A stretch of DNA of 64,000 nt, taken from Streptomyces phaeofaciens. GTDB lineage: Bacteria > Actinomycetota > Actinomycetes > Streptomycetales > Streptomycetaceae. Below the pieces are notes generated by a model. The model ran no database searches, was not told the origin of the DNA, and saw only the letters and a program-made list of their open reading frames with translations. The stretch is taken from assembly GCF_014648915.1 (NCBI RefSeq), contig NZ_BMSA01000001.1, positions 744,001 to 808,000 on the forward strand, read 5' to 3'. Positions 25,896 to 35,163 of this stretch are shown here, in pieces. Both the position numbers and the translations under genes were made by a program. Each line of letters starts with the position of its first letter. Within the stretch, counting starts at the first letter, position 1.

Positions 25896-28232
25896 GTGTT
25901 GAAACGCCGGAAACCCTCCCTGCGCGCGCGTGCGCTGTTCGCCCTGGCCCTGCTCGCCGCGTCGCTGGCCATCGCCCTCACCACGCCGGTGCGCCTCGGG
26001 CTCGATCTGCGCGGCGGCACCCAGATCGTGCTGGAAACCCGCTCCACCGCCACCACCGAGGCCGATCGCGCGGCCACCGACCGCACCATGGAAGTGCTCC
26101 GCGGCCGCGTCGACGCGCTCGGCATCGCCGAACCGACCCTGGTCCGCTCCGGCGACCACCGGATCCTCGTCGAACTGCCCGGGGTGCACGACCCGAAGAA
26201 GGCCGCCGACGTGCTGGGCCGCACCGCTCAGCTCACCGTGCACGCGGTGCTCGGCCCGGCCGGGACCACCGGCGGCGCCACCACACCCCCGGGCGACCCG
26301 GCCGGGGAGCGCGTCCTGCCGGACGAGTCCGGACAGCGCCTTCGGCTGAAGACCGCCGACCTGACCGGGCCGGACATCAAGGGCGCCGACTCCCGGTTCG
26401 ACCAGAACGGCGGCGCCGGATGGCACGTCACGGTCGATTTCACGGACCCGGGCCGCGACCGATGGACACGGGTCACCGCACAGGCCGCGTGCCATCCCGC
26501 CGGCGATCCGGAACGCCGGGTGGCCATCGTCCTCGACGACAAGATCATCTCCTCGCCGCAGGTCGACCCCTCCGTCACCTGCGGAGCGGGCATCACGGGC
26601 GGCAGCACCCAGATCACCGGTTCCTTCGACGACACCGAAGCGCGCGAGCTGGCCCTGCTCATCTCGGGCGGTGCCCTTCCCGTCCCGGTCGAGACCGTGG
26701 AGCAGCGCACCATCGGTGCCAGCCTCGGCGACGCTGCCATCTCGGCGGCGGCCTGGGCCGCCGTCATCGGCACCGCGCTGACCGCGCTGTTCATCATCGC
26801 CGTCTACCGGCTCATGGGCCTGCTCGCGACCGTGTCCCTGGCCTGCTACGGCCTGATCTCGTACGCGGCCCTGGCCGCGCTCGGCGCGACGCTGACCCTG
26901 CCCGGCCTGGCCGGGTTCGTCCTGGCGATCGGCATGGCGATGGACGCCAACGTGCTGGTCTTCGAGCGGGCGCGCGAAGAGCACGCCGCCCGCAGCCGCC
27001 CCAGCCCCCGTTCGGCGCTGACGGCCGGGTTCCGCGGCGCCTTCGGCGCGATCGCCGACTCCGGCGTCACCACGCTGATCGCCACCGTCCTGCTGTTCCT
27101 GCTGGCCTCCGGGCCGGTGCGCGGCTTCGGCATCACCCTCGGCCTCGGCGTCATCGCCTCGATGATCAGCACGCTGGTGATCACCCGGGTGCTCGCCGAG
27201 TGGGCGGCGAGCCGCCCCGCCGTCTTCCGCCGGCCCCGTCTCACCGGCATCACGAGCATCGGATGGGTCCGTGAACGGCTGCTGCGCCGCGACCCGTTCC
27301 TGATGCGTCGCCCGCGCCGCTGGCTGGCCGCCTCCGCCGCCGTCCTCGTCGTGGCCGCCTCCGGCGTCGTCGTCCGCGGCCTCGACTTCGGCATCGAGTT
27401 CACCGGTGGCCGGCTCGTCGAGTACACCACCGGCACGCCCGTCGATCCGGACCGGGCCCGGACGGCCCTCACCGACGCGGGTTTCCCGCGCGCGCTCGTC
27501 CAGTCCTCCGGCGACACGGGGCTCACGGTGCGCGCCGAGCACCTGACGGACTCCGAAGCGGCGACCGTCACCGAGACCGTCAGCCGGCTCGGCGGCGACA
27601 CGGTCAAGGTCCGCGACGAACTGATCGGCCCGAGCATGGGCGACGAACTGCGCCGTGACGCCCTCGTCGCGCTCTCCCTGGCCCTGGGCGCCCAGTTGCT
27701 CTATCTCGCGGTCCGGTTCCGCTGGACGTTCGGCTTCGCGGCCGTCGGCGCGCTCGCCCACGACGTGCTCATCCTGGTCGGTGTGTTCGCCTGGCTCGGC
27801 AAGCCCGTCGACGCGGTCTTCCTGGCGGCGCTGCTGACCGTCATCGGCTACTCGGTCAACGACTCCGTCGTCCTGTTCGACCGCATCCGGGAACTGCTCG
27901 GCCGCGACCGCACCACGCCGTCGGCGCGGCTGACGAACCAGGCGATCCTTCAGACCCTGCCCCGCACGGTCAACACCGGCATGGGCGCGGCCCTCATCAT
28001 CACCGCCCTCGCCGTCCTCGCCGAGGGCACACTCACCGACTTCGCCCTCGCGCTGCTCATCGGCCTGGCGGTGGGCACCTACTCCTCCGTCTTCACCGCC
28101 GCACCCCTCACCGTCGAACTGCACGCGCGCCGCGAAGCCCGCAGACCGGCACGCCCCGACGGGCGCCCGGGACCCGCCCGCACCCCTCTGCCACGCGCCG
28201 CCCGCCGGTCCGGGCAGCCGGAGAGGCGGTGA
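25896..28232 (+). CDS. secDF: SecDF fusion protein, protein translocase accessory subunit
   Basis: A 778-residue RND-type membrane protein with SecD in the first half (LDLRGGTQIVLETRS, then a P1-like periplasmic domain and five helices with MGLLATVSLACYGLISY) and SecF in the second (LDFGIEFTGGRLVEYTTG; IGYSVNDSVVLFDRIREL). Twelve helices are expected. SecDF uses the proton gradient to pull exported proteins through SecYEG. Streptomycetes usually also have separate secD and secF genes elsewhere, so this is probably an extra copy. The GTG at 25896 or TTG at 25899 follows GGAGG. Confidence 0.92.
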   Translation: MLKRRKPSLRARALFALALLAASLAIALTTPVRLGLDLRGGTQIVLETRSTATTEADRAATDRTMEVLRGRVDALGIAEPTLVRSGDHRILVELPGVHDPKKAADVLGRTAQLTVHAVLGPAGTTGGATTPPGDPAGERVLPDESGQRLRLKTADLTGPDIKGADSRFDQNGGAGWHVTVDFTDPGRDRWTRVTAQAACHPAGDPERRVAIVLDDKIISSPQVDPSVTCGAGITGGSTQITGSFDDTEARELALLISGGALPVPVETVEQRTIGASLGDAAISAAAWAAVIGTALTALFIIAVYRLMGLLATVSLACYGLISYAALAALGATLTLPGLAGFVLAIGMAMDANVLVFERAREEHAARSRPSPRSALTAGFRGAFGAIADSGVTTLIATVLLFLLASGPVRGFGITLGLGVIASMISTLVITRVLAEWAASRPAVFRRPRLTGITSIGWVRERLLRRDPFLMRRPRRWLAASAAVLVVAASGVVVRGLDFGIEFTGGRLVEYTTGTPVDPDRARTALTDAGFPRALVQSSGDTGLTVRAEHLTDSEAATVTETVSRLGGDTVKVRDELIGPSMGDELRRDALVALSLALGAQLLYLAVRFRWTFGFAAVGALAHDVLILVGVFAWLGKPVDAVFLAALLTVIGYSVNDSVVLFDRIRELLGRDRTTPSARLTNQAILQTLPRTVNTGMGAALIITALAVLAEGTLTDFALALLIGLAVGTYSSVFTAAPLTVELHARREARRPARPDGRPGPARTPLPRAARRSGQPERR

Positions 28233-28303
28233 GCCGGTGTCACAGGGCACGGGGCCGTCTCGTCCCGGGCGTGCGGCCACGGACGCCGCGGCCCCCGTGC
28301 GGC

Positions 28304-28340
28304 CGGCTACCGGGCGGCGAAGGTGGCCGCCCGGTAGCCG
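28304..28340. terminator. Perfect 15-bp inverted repeat over the GMC gene 3' end
   Basis: CGGCTACCGGGCGGC (28304-28318) and its exact complement (28326-28340) enclose a seven-base loop. The stop codon of the minus-strand GMC gene lies in the left arm. Placed between convergent secDF and GMC genes, it can end transcription from both sides. Confidence 0.75.
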
Positions 28341-29743
28341 ATCATCATGGCGGCCAGGTTGGTGTGGGCCCGGGGAACCGTCGGCATGACGGAGGCGTCG
28401 GCCACGCTCAGCCCCTCCACGCCCCTGACCCGGAGGTACTCGTCCACGACGCCGTCACCGTCGCGGCTCATCCGGCAGGTTCCCACGGGGTGGTGGTACG
28501 TCAGGGCCTGCGCGCGGCAGGCCTCGGACAGGTCCTCGCCGCGCCACCAGGGTGAGTCGGGCAGCTTCACCCGCCCCTGGGCGGCCAGGTCGTCGACGAG
28601 GTCGGCGGCCCGGGTGACGATGTCGGCCGCGCGGACCCGGTCGAGCGGATCGGACAGGTGGCCGAGGCGCACCTTGGCCCGGCCGCGGCCCAGCGTGAGA
28701 CGGCCCCTGCTCTCCGGGGTGACCAGCGCCGCGGCCACGGCGGCGGTGTCGGGTGCCGCCGTGGGGTCGAAGAAGGGGGCATGATAGGCGAACATCTGAG
28801 CCTGCGGATGGTTCTCGCCGGGCAGCTCGTAGGTGAGCAGGGTGCCCCGCCCACCCGGCATGGGCAGCTCCGAGGCGTCGGTGACCTCGACGTTCATCTG
28901 GAACAGCACATGGTCGGACAGGTTCGTGCCCAGCTGCGGTGCGTCGGTGACGACCGGTATCCACGCCGCCCGCAGGGCGTCGGCCGGGCCGATGCCCGAT
29001 TGGAAGAGGATCTCCGGGGTCCCGAACGTTCCGGCGGAAAGGATGACCTGGTCGGCTTCGACGAGGTGCTCGCCCCGGGCGTCGCGAAGGACGACCCCGC
29101 AGGCCGCGCCGCCGCTGACCAGCACCCGCAGCACCTCGCTGTCCGGCAGCAGCCGGACATGGGCACGGGCGCGGATACGGGGCAGGACGGCCACCAGGGT
29201 GCTCATCCGCACCCCGTCGACGTGGTTGGTGGGGAAGGGGCCGAAGCCCAGGGCGCCGGGCGCGTTGTGGTCCGGTACCGGATCGTGGCCGTGGCGCCGG
29301 TAGGTGTCCTGGAACGCCAGGTCGAACGCGCTCTGTTCGTAGCGGGTGATCGCGATCGGGCCGTCGGCCCCGTGGTGGTCGTCGTGCCCGAACTGCCGGT
29401 CCGCCTCGATGGCGCGGAACGCGGGCAGACACGCCTCGTAGGACCACAGGTCGGAACCCCAGGCGTCGTAGCACCACGGGTGCCCCCGGACGGCCGCCGC
29501 CGCGTTGACCGCGGAACTGCCCCCGAACACCTTGCCCCGCGGCAGGAACGCGCCCGTGGCCTCGTCGGCGTAGGGCCAGTAGTAGTGGGGCGGCAGCAGG
29601 ATCTCGGTGCGCAGTTCGCCGGGGACCTCCGGGCCGGGGTCTGTGCCGGCGTCCACCAGGACGACCTCATGTCCTGGATCCTCGCTGAGCTTCCACGCAC
29701 ACATGAGGCCGGCGGACCCGGCTCCCACGATCACTGTCCGCAT
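28307..29743 (-). CDS. GMC-family FAD-dependent oxidoreductase
   Basis: A 478-residue flavoprotein, somewhat short for GMC enzymes (usually 500-560). The N-terminal VIVGAGSAGLMCAWKLSED binds ADP of FAD; GKVFGGSSAVNAAAAVRG is GMC signature 1, and SAGTFGTPEILFQSGIGP signature 2. The catalytic His pair lies in LTYHHPVGTCRM. These enzymes oxidise alcohols such as choline, glucose or aryl alcohols. The ATG follows AAAGGAGG. It follows an aldehyde dehydrogenase gene, so an alcohol-to-aldehyde-to-acid sequence is likely. Confidence 0.9.
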   Translation of the reverse strand: MRTVIVGAGSAGLMCAWKLSEDPGHEVVLVDAGTDPGPEVPGELRTEILLPPHYYWPYADEATGAFLPRGKVFGGSSAVNAAAAVRGHPWCYDAWGSDLWSYEACLPAFRAIEADRQFGHDDHHGADGPIAITRYEQSAFDLAFQDTYRRHGHDPVPDHNAPGALGFGPFPTNHVDGVRMSTLVAVLPRIRARAHVRLLPDSEVLRVLVSGGAACGVVLRDARGEHLVEADQVILSAGTFGTPEILFQSGIGPADALRAAWIPVVTDAPQLGTNLSDHVLFQMNVEVTDASELPMPGGRGTLLTYELPGENHPQAQMFAYHAPFFDPTAAPDTAAVAAALVTPESRGRLTLGRGRAKVRLGHLSDPLDRVRAADIVTRAADLVDDLAAQGRVKLPDSPWWRGEDLSEACRAQALTYHHPVGTCRMSRDGDGVVDEYLRVRGVEGLSVADASVMPTVPRAHTNLAAMMIGYRAATFAAR

Positions 29744-29782
29744 GGAGCCTCCTTTCGAAAGTACGGCTTGACTGACAGCGCC

Positions 29783-29938
29783 ATCGACGACGCGATGCGC
29801 GATGTGATGGACGACGTGATGGATGACGCGCTGGACGACGCGATGCGCGACGCGGTCGACGACCCGCTGGACGACTCGCTGGACGACCCGCTGGACGACT
29901 CGCTGGACGACCCGATGGACGACGCGATCCGCGACCTC
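29783..29938. repeat. 12-bp GAC-rich tandem array between ALDH and GMC genes
   Basis: Five head-to-tail 12-mers CTGGACGACYCG / ATGGACGACGCG (29867-29926) are flanked on the left by degenerate copies built on GATGNNNGACGA. The array fills most of the 255-bp gap between two genes read on the minus strand. One plus-strand frame would read as acidic (LDDPLDDS)n but has no independent start or end, and it runs into the ALDH gene, so it is treated as non-coding. Confidence 0.8.
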
Positions 29939-29998
29939 GTCGAACGGCGGCGAGCCCCCGGCACCTCGCCGTCGTGGATCGCGCGGGGCCGACGGCGA

Positions 29999-31453
29999 TC
30001 AGAGGGGGAAGGCCGGGCGGCCCTCGGCGCCCAGCGTGATCCATCGCGGCTCGGTGAAGGCGTCGGTGCCCGCCGACGACCCGAAGCGGCCGAAGCCGGA
30101 CTCGTGGATGCCGCCGAACGGGGCCTGGAGACCGTCGGTGATGCTCCGGTTGTTGACGTGCACGGCATCCGCGGGCAGTCTCCGGGCGACCGCGACGCCG
30201 GTCGCCCAGTCGCCGGTGACGACCCCGGCCGTCAACCCGCGGGGAGGGCCGCTCGCCAGGGCGACGGCCTCGTCCGTGCTGTCCGTGACATGGACGGCCA
30301 CGGCGGGGCCGAAGATCTCCTCGCTCCACATGGCCATCCGCGGAGTGAGGCCGGTGAGCACCACGGGCGCGATCAGCGTGCCGTTCCCTTCGACCGCGCC
30401 GGTACCGGTCACCGCCGTCGCTCCCTTGGCCAGCGCATCGGTGACCAGCGCGGAGACCCGCTGGGCGGTACCGGCGTGGACGATCCGCCCGTCGGCCTCG
30501 GCGGGCCAGCCGGGGCCCTGCCGCGGCAGCGCCGGGACGCGTTCGGCGAGGGCGGCGAGGAAGCGGTCGGCGAGTGAGCGGTGAACGATGATGCGATCGG
30601 TGCTCAGACAGCTCTGGCCCGCGTTCAGGAAGGAGCCGACGATCGCGGTGTCCACCGCGTGGTCGACGTCCGCGTCCTGAAGGACCAGGAGGGAGTTCTT
30701 GCCGCCGAGTTCGAGGACGGCCGGCTTGAGGTGCCGGGCCGCCTCCACCCCGACGGCGCGACCCACCGCGGTCGAGCCGGTGAAACTCACGGCGCGCACC
30801 CGCGGATCGGTGACGAGCCGTCGCGTGACATCGGCGGCCTCGTCAGGGCCGTGGGTGACGACGCTGAGGACGCCGTGCGGAAGACCCGCCTCCTCCCACA
30901 CCTCCTGGAGCAGCAGGCCACCGGAGAGAGGGGTGCTCTCGCTGGGCTTGAGGACGACGGTGTCGCCCAGGGCCAGGGGCAGCGCCACGGCGCGCACGCC
31001 CAGCAGGACGGAGGCGGTCCAGGGGGTGATGGCGGCGACGACCCCCACCGGCACCCTGAGGCGCAGGGAGCAGGCGCCCGGCGTCTCGGTGGGCGTGACC
31101 CGCCCGTTCGGCCGGGTGACGGACGCGGCCGCTTCGATCATGAGCTGGGCCGCCAGCTTCGTCTGGAACGCCGCCCAGGGTGCGCGGGCCCCGACCTCCG
31201 CCGCCATGACGTCGACGATCTTGTCCGTGCGACGCAGCAGCAGGTGCGCGGCCTGCAAGAAGACGGCGCTCCGCTCCGCCGGTGCCATGGCCGACCACGA
31301 GGCGAAGGCCCGGTCCGCGGCGCCGACGGCCTCCGCCGCCCGGACGCCGGCGGCGTCCTCCGGCCCGTCGCCGGGCGCCTTGGCATCGAGTAAGCCGCCC
31401 TGGGCGGCCGGGGCTCGATGCCCGTCCGTGCCCCGGCCCTGCAAGCTGGACAT
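29999..31453 (-). CDS. NAD(P)-dependent aldehyde dehydrogenase (module 1)
   Basis: A 484-residue ALDH-superfamily enzyme. Visible are the cofactor region PWTASVLLGVRAVALPLALG, KPSESTPLSGG, the FTGSTAVGRAV loop, the general-base Glu in LELGGKNSLL and the nucleophile Cys in NAGQSCLSTDR. Sequence style is closest to benzaldehyde/vanillin-type dehydrogenases. The ATG at 31453 follows AGGAG. With the GMC oxidoreductase downstream and an aromatic-acid-type transporter in the neighbourhood, oxidation of an (aryl) aldehyde to its acid is likely. It resembles the ALDH at 63081 over its whole visible length. Confidence 0.9.
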   Translation of the reverse strand: MSSLQGRGTDGHRAPAAQGGLLDAKAPGDGPEDAAGVRAAEAVGAADRAFASWSAMAPAERSAVFLQAAHLLLRRTDKIVDVMAAEVGARAPWAAFQTKLAAQLMIEAAASVTRPNGRVTPTETPGACSLRLRVPVGVVAAITPWTASVLLGVRAVALPLALGDTVVLKPSESTPLSGGLLLQEVWEEAGLPHGVLSVVTHGPDEAADVTRRLVTDPRVRAVSFTGSTAVGRAVGVEAARHLKPAVLELGGKNSLLVLQDADVDHAVDTAIVGSFLNAGQSCLSTDRIIVHRSLADRFLAALAERVPALPRQGPGWPAEADGRIVHAGTAQRVSALVTDALAKGATAVTGTGAVEGNGTLIAPVVLTGLTPRMAMWSEEIFGPAVAVHVTDSTDEAVALASGPPRGLTAGVVTGDWATGVAVARRLPADAVHVNNRSITDGLQAPFGGIHESGFGRFGSSAGTDAFTEPRWITLGAEGRPAFPL

Positions 31454-31679
31454 GCGTGTCTCCTGAACAGTGAACCTGCGCCTTCCGGCACGGCCGCGGC
31501 CATGACGGCCCGGCCGCGGCGTTCCGCGATCCGCCCCTTCGCGTGGCCCGCGTGGGGGCGGAAGCCGGGGCCGGTCCCAGCCAATCCCATGGGCATCGCG
31601 TGAGCCATGACGACAGTGATCGTCGGCCATCAGCAAATGGAGGGGGACCGGGCAAGGGCCCGCCGGAGACACCGGCGGT

Positions 31680-33341
31680 TCAGACCACCGGCACGGTCAC
31701 GAAGCGTGCCGCGGTCGCGAGGTCCGTCTCGATGCGGGACACCGTGGCACGCAACTGCGGGAGCACCTCGTCGAGGCACTCCTCCTCGGTGCGGCGACCA
31801 CTGTGCATCGCCACGTTGACGGCTGCCACGACCCGGCCCGCTCGGTCGCGGACCGGAACGGCGATCGACCGCAGCCCCGTCTCCAGTTCGCCGTCGGTGA
31901 GCGCGAACCCCTGCTCGGCCACCCGGTCCAGCAGCTCGTCCAGTTGCCCGCGGTCGGTGACCGTCCTGACGGTCAACGGCCGGAGCGGCTCGCCACCGTC
32001 CAGGACGGCCGTGCGCTCGCCGGGCGGCAGCCCGGCCAGGAGGACACGGCCCATCGACGTGGCGTAGGCGGGGAAGCGGGTGCCGACGGTGATGTTGACG
32101 CTCATCACCCGGTACACGGCGGCGCGCCCCGTGTACCGGATGTCGCCGCCCTCCAGCACCGCCATCGAGGCGGAGTCGTGCACCCGGCCACCCAGCGCTT
32201 CGATGTGCGGCTGGGCGAGTTCGGCGAGCGAGATCCGGGACAGCGGAGGGAAGCCCAGTTCGAGGATGCGCGGGGTGGGCCGGAACGCCCGGCCTTCGGC
32301 GACCACGTACCCCAGGTGCTCCAGGGTGAGCAGCGCCCGCCGGGCGGTGGCCCGGACCAGGCCGGTGGCGCGCGCGGCGTCGGCGACGGTCAGGGTGTCG
32401 CGGCCCGCTCCGAACGCCGTGACGACGGTGAGTCCGCGGGCCAGCGACTCGACGAACTCCCGCCCCATGACCTGCTTCGACGTCCCCGTCCAGGTGGCGG
32501 TCCCGGACTGCGGTTCCGTCGAGGGGGCGGGCGCGTGGCGCAGCGTCTCCTCCATCTCCGCCACCGTCCGCCGGAGTTTGCGCAAGGCGGCGTCCCGCAA
32601 CGACGCCACGTCGTGCCGGCTGGTGTGACTGACCACGCTGACGGCGCACACCTGACGGCCGTGCGGGTCGCGCACGGCGGCGCCGAGCGCGACCAGACCC
32701 GGTTCGATCCGCTGATCGTCCTCCGCCCAGCCGTGCCGTGCCGCCTCGGCGCACAGTTCGGGGGTGAACGCGGCTCTCCACCGTTCCCCGGACGGTACGG
32801 CCCGGGTTTCGTGATCCGCCGGCGCGGCGGACTTCTCGGACCACTCCGCCCAGGTCTGTGCGGGCCACTCGGCGGCGATCAACGCGCCCGGCGCCGCCCG
32901 TTCCACCGACAGCACGTCACCGATCCCGAAGCAGAGGGTCATCGCCCGCCGGTGCTTGACCTGATGGATCATCCGCAGTTCCGTGCCGTCCGGCACGACC
33001 AGCGACACGGACTCGTCCAGGTCGTCGGCGAGCGCGCGCACGTGCGGGCCCAGGAGTTCGGGCAGCCGGACGGCGGCGAGATAGGCGTTGCCCAGCTCCA
33101 TGACGCCCGGCAGGAGCGCCACGTCCCGCCCGTCCAGCCGGACGTACCCCATGTGGGCCAGGGTCGCCGCGATCCGGTCCACCGTGGCCCGGGGGAGGCC
33201 GGTGGCGTACGACAGGTCGCGCAGGCTCATCGTGCCGTCCGCCTCGGTCAGCCGCCGCAGCACGTCGATGCCGCGCATCAGCGGGGCGACGGCCACGGCC
33301 GGCGCCGTGGGGGCGGGCGGCGAGTCTGCGGGGCTGATCAT
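31680..33341 (-). CDS. Tandem-duplicated IclR-family regulator (module 1)
   Basis: A 553-residue protein made of two full IclR units in line: HTH1 near residues 20-75 (MSLRDLSYATGLPRATVDRI), ligand domain 1 to about 270, HTH2 near 295-350 (LTVADAARATGLVRATARRA) and ligand domain 2 to the end (RFPAYATSMGRVLLAGLP). Ordinary IclR proteins are about 250-270 residues. The two halves differ enough to be an old duplication. The ATG at 33341 follows GGAG. It sits between the transporter and the dehydrogenases it probably controls. A second protein of the same build is encoded at 60201. Confidence 0.87.
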   Translation of the reverse strand: MISPADSPPAPTAPAVAVAPLMRGIDVLRRLTEADGTMSLRDLSYATGLPRATVDRIAATLAHMGYVRLDGRDVALLPGVMELGNAYLAAVRLPELLGPHVRALADDLDESVSLVVPDGTELRMIHQVKHRRAMTLCFGIGDVLSVERAAPGALIAAEWPAQTWAEWSEKSAAPADHETRAVPSGERWRAAFTPELCAEAARHGWAEDDQRIEPGLVALGAAVRDPHGRQVCAVSVVSHTSRHDVASLRDAALRKLRRTVAEMEETLRHAPAPSTEPQSGTATWTGTSKQVMGREFVESLARGLTVVTAFGAGRDTLTVADAARATGLVRATARRALLTLEHLGYVVAEGRAFRPTPRILELGFPPLSRISLAELAQPHIEALGGRVHDSASMAVLEGGDIRYTGRAAVYRVMSVNITVGTRFPAYATSMGRVLLAGLPPGERTAVLDGGEPLRPLTVRTVTDRGQLDELLDRVAEQGFALTDGELETGLRSIAVPVRDRAGRVVAAVNVAMHSGRRTEEECLDEVLPQLRATVSRIETDLATAARFVTVPVV

Positions 33342-33518
33342 GGGGACTCCATGCGGTCCGGCTACGGCGACGGCGACGGGGCGGGGGCGGTGGCGGATCA
33401 GGGACACCGGGCCGGTGGGACGGACGAACGGGCTGGTGGGACTGATGGGTTGTGACTTTACGGCCCCTGGCCCGTCCGCGGGTGAGGCGGAGGGCCAGGG
33501 GCCGGGGGGCCTGGGGCC

Positions 33519-34859
33519 TCAGTCGGTGGCGCCGGCCAGCGCCGTCTTCGGGCCCGGCGCCGCGTGCGGCCGGGTGCGCTGTGCCAACGGCACCAGGGAT
33601 ATCGCGGCGGCGGCGAGCACCGCGGCCACGGCGAACGTGGTGAAGCCGAGCGAGGCGTTGCCGTCGGCGATCACCATGCCACCGAGCCACGGGCCGACCA
33701 CGGCGCCGGTGCGGCCCACGCCGGTCACCCAGCCGAGGCCGGTGGCGCGTCGGCTCGGCCCGTACACCCGGGCCGTGGTCGCGTAGACCATCACCTGGGC
33801 GCTGAACAGCCACACACCGGTGATGAACACGACGACGTAGGCGACGCCCAGCGGCAGGTGGGCGCGGAGCAGGAAGGCCCCGGCGGCGGTGAGCAGGAAC
33901 CAGATCGCCGACACCTTGACGGGTCCGAAGCGGTCGGCGGTGCGGCCGGCGACCAGCATGCCGAGGATGCCGCCCGCGTTGATCACCATGAGGAAGGTGA
34001 CGGACGAGGAGAGCGAGTAGCCCGAGGCCCGCATCAGCTCGGGCAGCCAGGTGGAGACGCCGTAGACCAGCAGCAGTCCGGCGAAGGACGCGATCCACAG
34101 CAGCGGTGTCGCCCCACGGGTTCCGGGTGCGAAGAGGTCCCCGATCGCGGCCATGCGTCCCTTGGCGCCGGTCGAGGGCACGTCGGCCTCGCCCGGACGG
34201 TCCAGCCCGTACCGGTCGGCGACGGCGTACGCCTGCTCGGTGCGGCCCTTGGCGAAGAGGACACCGGGCGATTCGGGCAGCCACTTCACGACCAGTGGGA
34301 CGGCGATGACGGCCGGAAGGACACCCGCCCAGAAGACCCAGCGCCATCCGTGGTCGGGGGCGACGACGAGGCCGATGCCCGTCGCGGCCATGCCGCCCGC
34401 GTGGTACGAGGTCATCATGAGGCCCGTGGCCAGCGCGGCCCGCCGGGGAGGGGCGAACTCGGCGACGAGCGCCAGCCCGATCGGCATCAGCCCGCCGAGT
34501 CCCAGACCCGACAGGAAGCGCCCCGCGGCGAAGACGGTGACATCGGGCGCCGCGGCACACAGCGCGGACCCCAGCGAGAAGAGCACGACACTGACCGTGA
34601 CCAGAGGTTTCCGCCCGAGCCAGTCGGTGAGCGTGCCGGTCGCGAGGGCACCGATCAGCATGCCGAAGGTCGTCCAGCTGCCGACGGTGCCCGCCTTGCC
34701 GGGGGAGAAGCCGAGGTCGGGGTCGTCGAGCAGATGCGGGATGACCGCGCCGTAGATGTTGACGTCCATGCCGTCGAAGAAGACGGCGAGCCAGCACAGG
34801 GCGATGACGGGTGCCACGGCTTTGAACGAGCGGGTCGGTGGGGACGCGAGAGGGGTCAC
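33519..34859 (-). CDS. MFS transporter, aromatic acid:H+ symporter (AAHS) type
   Basis: A 446-residue transporter with 12 helices. The first helix carries the AAHS motif FFDGMDVNIYGAVIP (DGxD), and loop 2-3 has TDWLGRKPLVTVSVV (motif A). Known AAHS members import aromatic acids such as 4-hydroxybenzoate or gentisate. The GTG at 34859 has a weak upstream site, and an in-frame GTG at 34883 is an alternative. The IclR gene starts about 180 bp downstream, followed by ALDH and GMC genes, so this is probably the uptake step of that module. Confidence 0.87.
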   Translation of the reverse strand: MTPLASPPTRSFKAVAPVIALCWLAVFFDGMDVNIYGAVIPHLLDDPDLGFSPGKAGTVGSWTTFGMLIGALATGTLTDWLGRKPLVTVSVVLFSLGSALCAAAPDVTVFAAGRFLSGLGLGGLMPIGLALVAEFAPPRRAALATGLMMTSYHAGGMAATGIGLVVAPDHGWRWVFWAGVLPAVIAVPLVVKWLPESPGVLFAKGRTEQAYAVADRYGLDRPGEADVPSTGAKGRMAAIGDLFAPGTRGATPLLWIASFAGLLLVYGVSTWLPELMRASGYSLSSSVTFLMVINAGGILGMLVAGRTADRFGPVKVSAIWFLLTAAGAFLLRAHLPLGVAYVVVFITGVWLFSAQVMVYATTARVYGPSRRATGLGWVTGVGRTGAVVGPWLGGMVIADGNASLGFTTFAVAAVLAAAAISLVPLAQRTRPHAAPGPKTALAGATD

Positions 34860-34876
34860 GGGTGACTCACTTTCTT

Positions 34877-34890
34877 TCACGACGTCGTGA
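34877..34890. promoter_or_regulatory. Perfect 14-bp palindrome at the AAHS gene start
   Basis: TCACGACGTCGTGA lies 18-31 bp upstream of the GTG at 34859, over the leader and ribosome-binding region. It is a candidate operator, for example for the IclR protein. The sequence TGACGACAGTGATCGTC near 31606-31622, upstream of the ALDH gene, has similar GACGA/TCGTC half-sites but wider spacing. Confidence 0.45.
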
Positions 34891-34980
34891 TGAGCGAGAC
34901 GGAGGAGGCGGCCGGGCCGGGATGTCGGCGATTCGGCCCGCGATGCGGCCGAGTGGTGTCTCAGCGGAACGTCGCGGCTG

Positions 34981-35048
34981 TGCGGTGCGGGTGTGCGGTG
35001 CGGGTGTGCAGAGCGGTTGGTGCGGTGCGGGTGTGCGATGCGGTGTGG
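34981..35048. repeat. 13-bp G/T-rich repeats in the AAHS upstream region
   Basis: Three exact copies of TGCGGTGCGGGTG (34981, 34994, 35021) and two degenerate ones. They lie in the 524-bp gap 34860-35383, which contains no supportable gene but does contain the two related palindromes described next and a TTGACA -35-like sequence on the minus strand (35129-35134). Confidence 0.7.
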
Positions 35049-35163
35049 GGCGCGAGCGCCAGAGTGTGCGCCAGGTGAAAAACGGCTCACAATCGGTGCA
35101 GAGGAGTTTCCGGGTGCGCCTCCGCCCTGTCAACGGGTCCGCGCAAGGGGCTTCACTCGGACA

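Noticed and set aside
25440..28280. A 946-codon open frame antisense to secDF
   Set aside because: Composition is Gly/Gln/Asp/Arg-rich shadow sequence; the opposite strand encodes an intact SecDF.
29760..30000. Acidic (LDDPLDDS)n peptide on the plus strand of the 12-bp array
   Set aside because: There is no ribosome site, and the frame runs on through the antisense of the ALDH gene without its own end.
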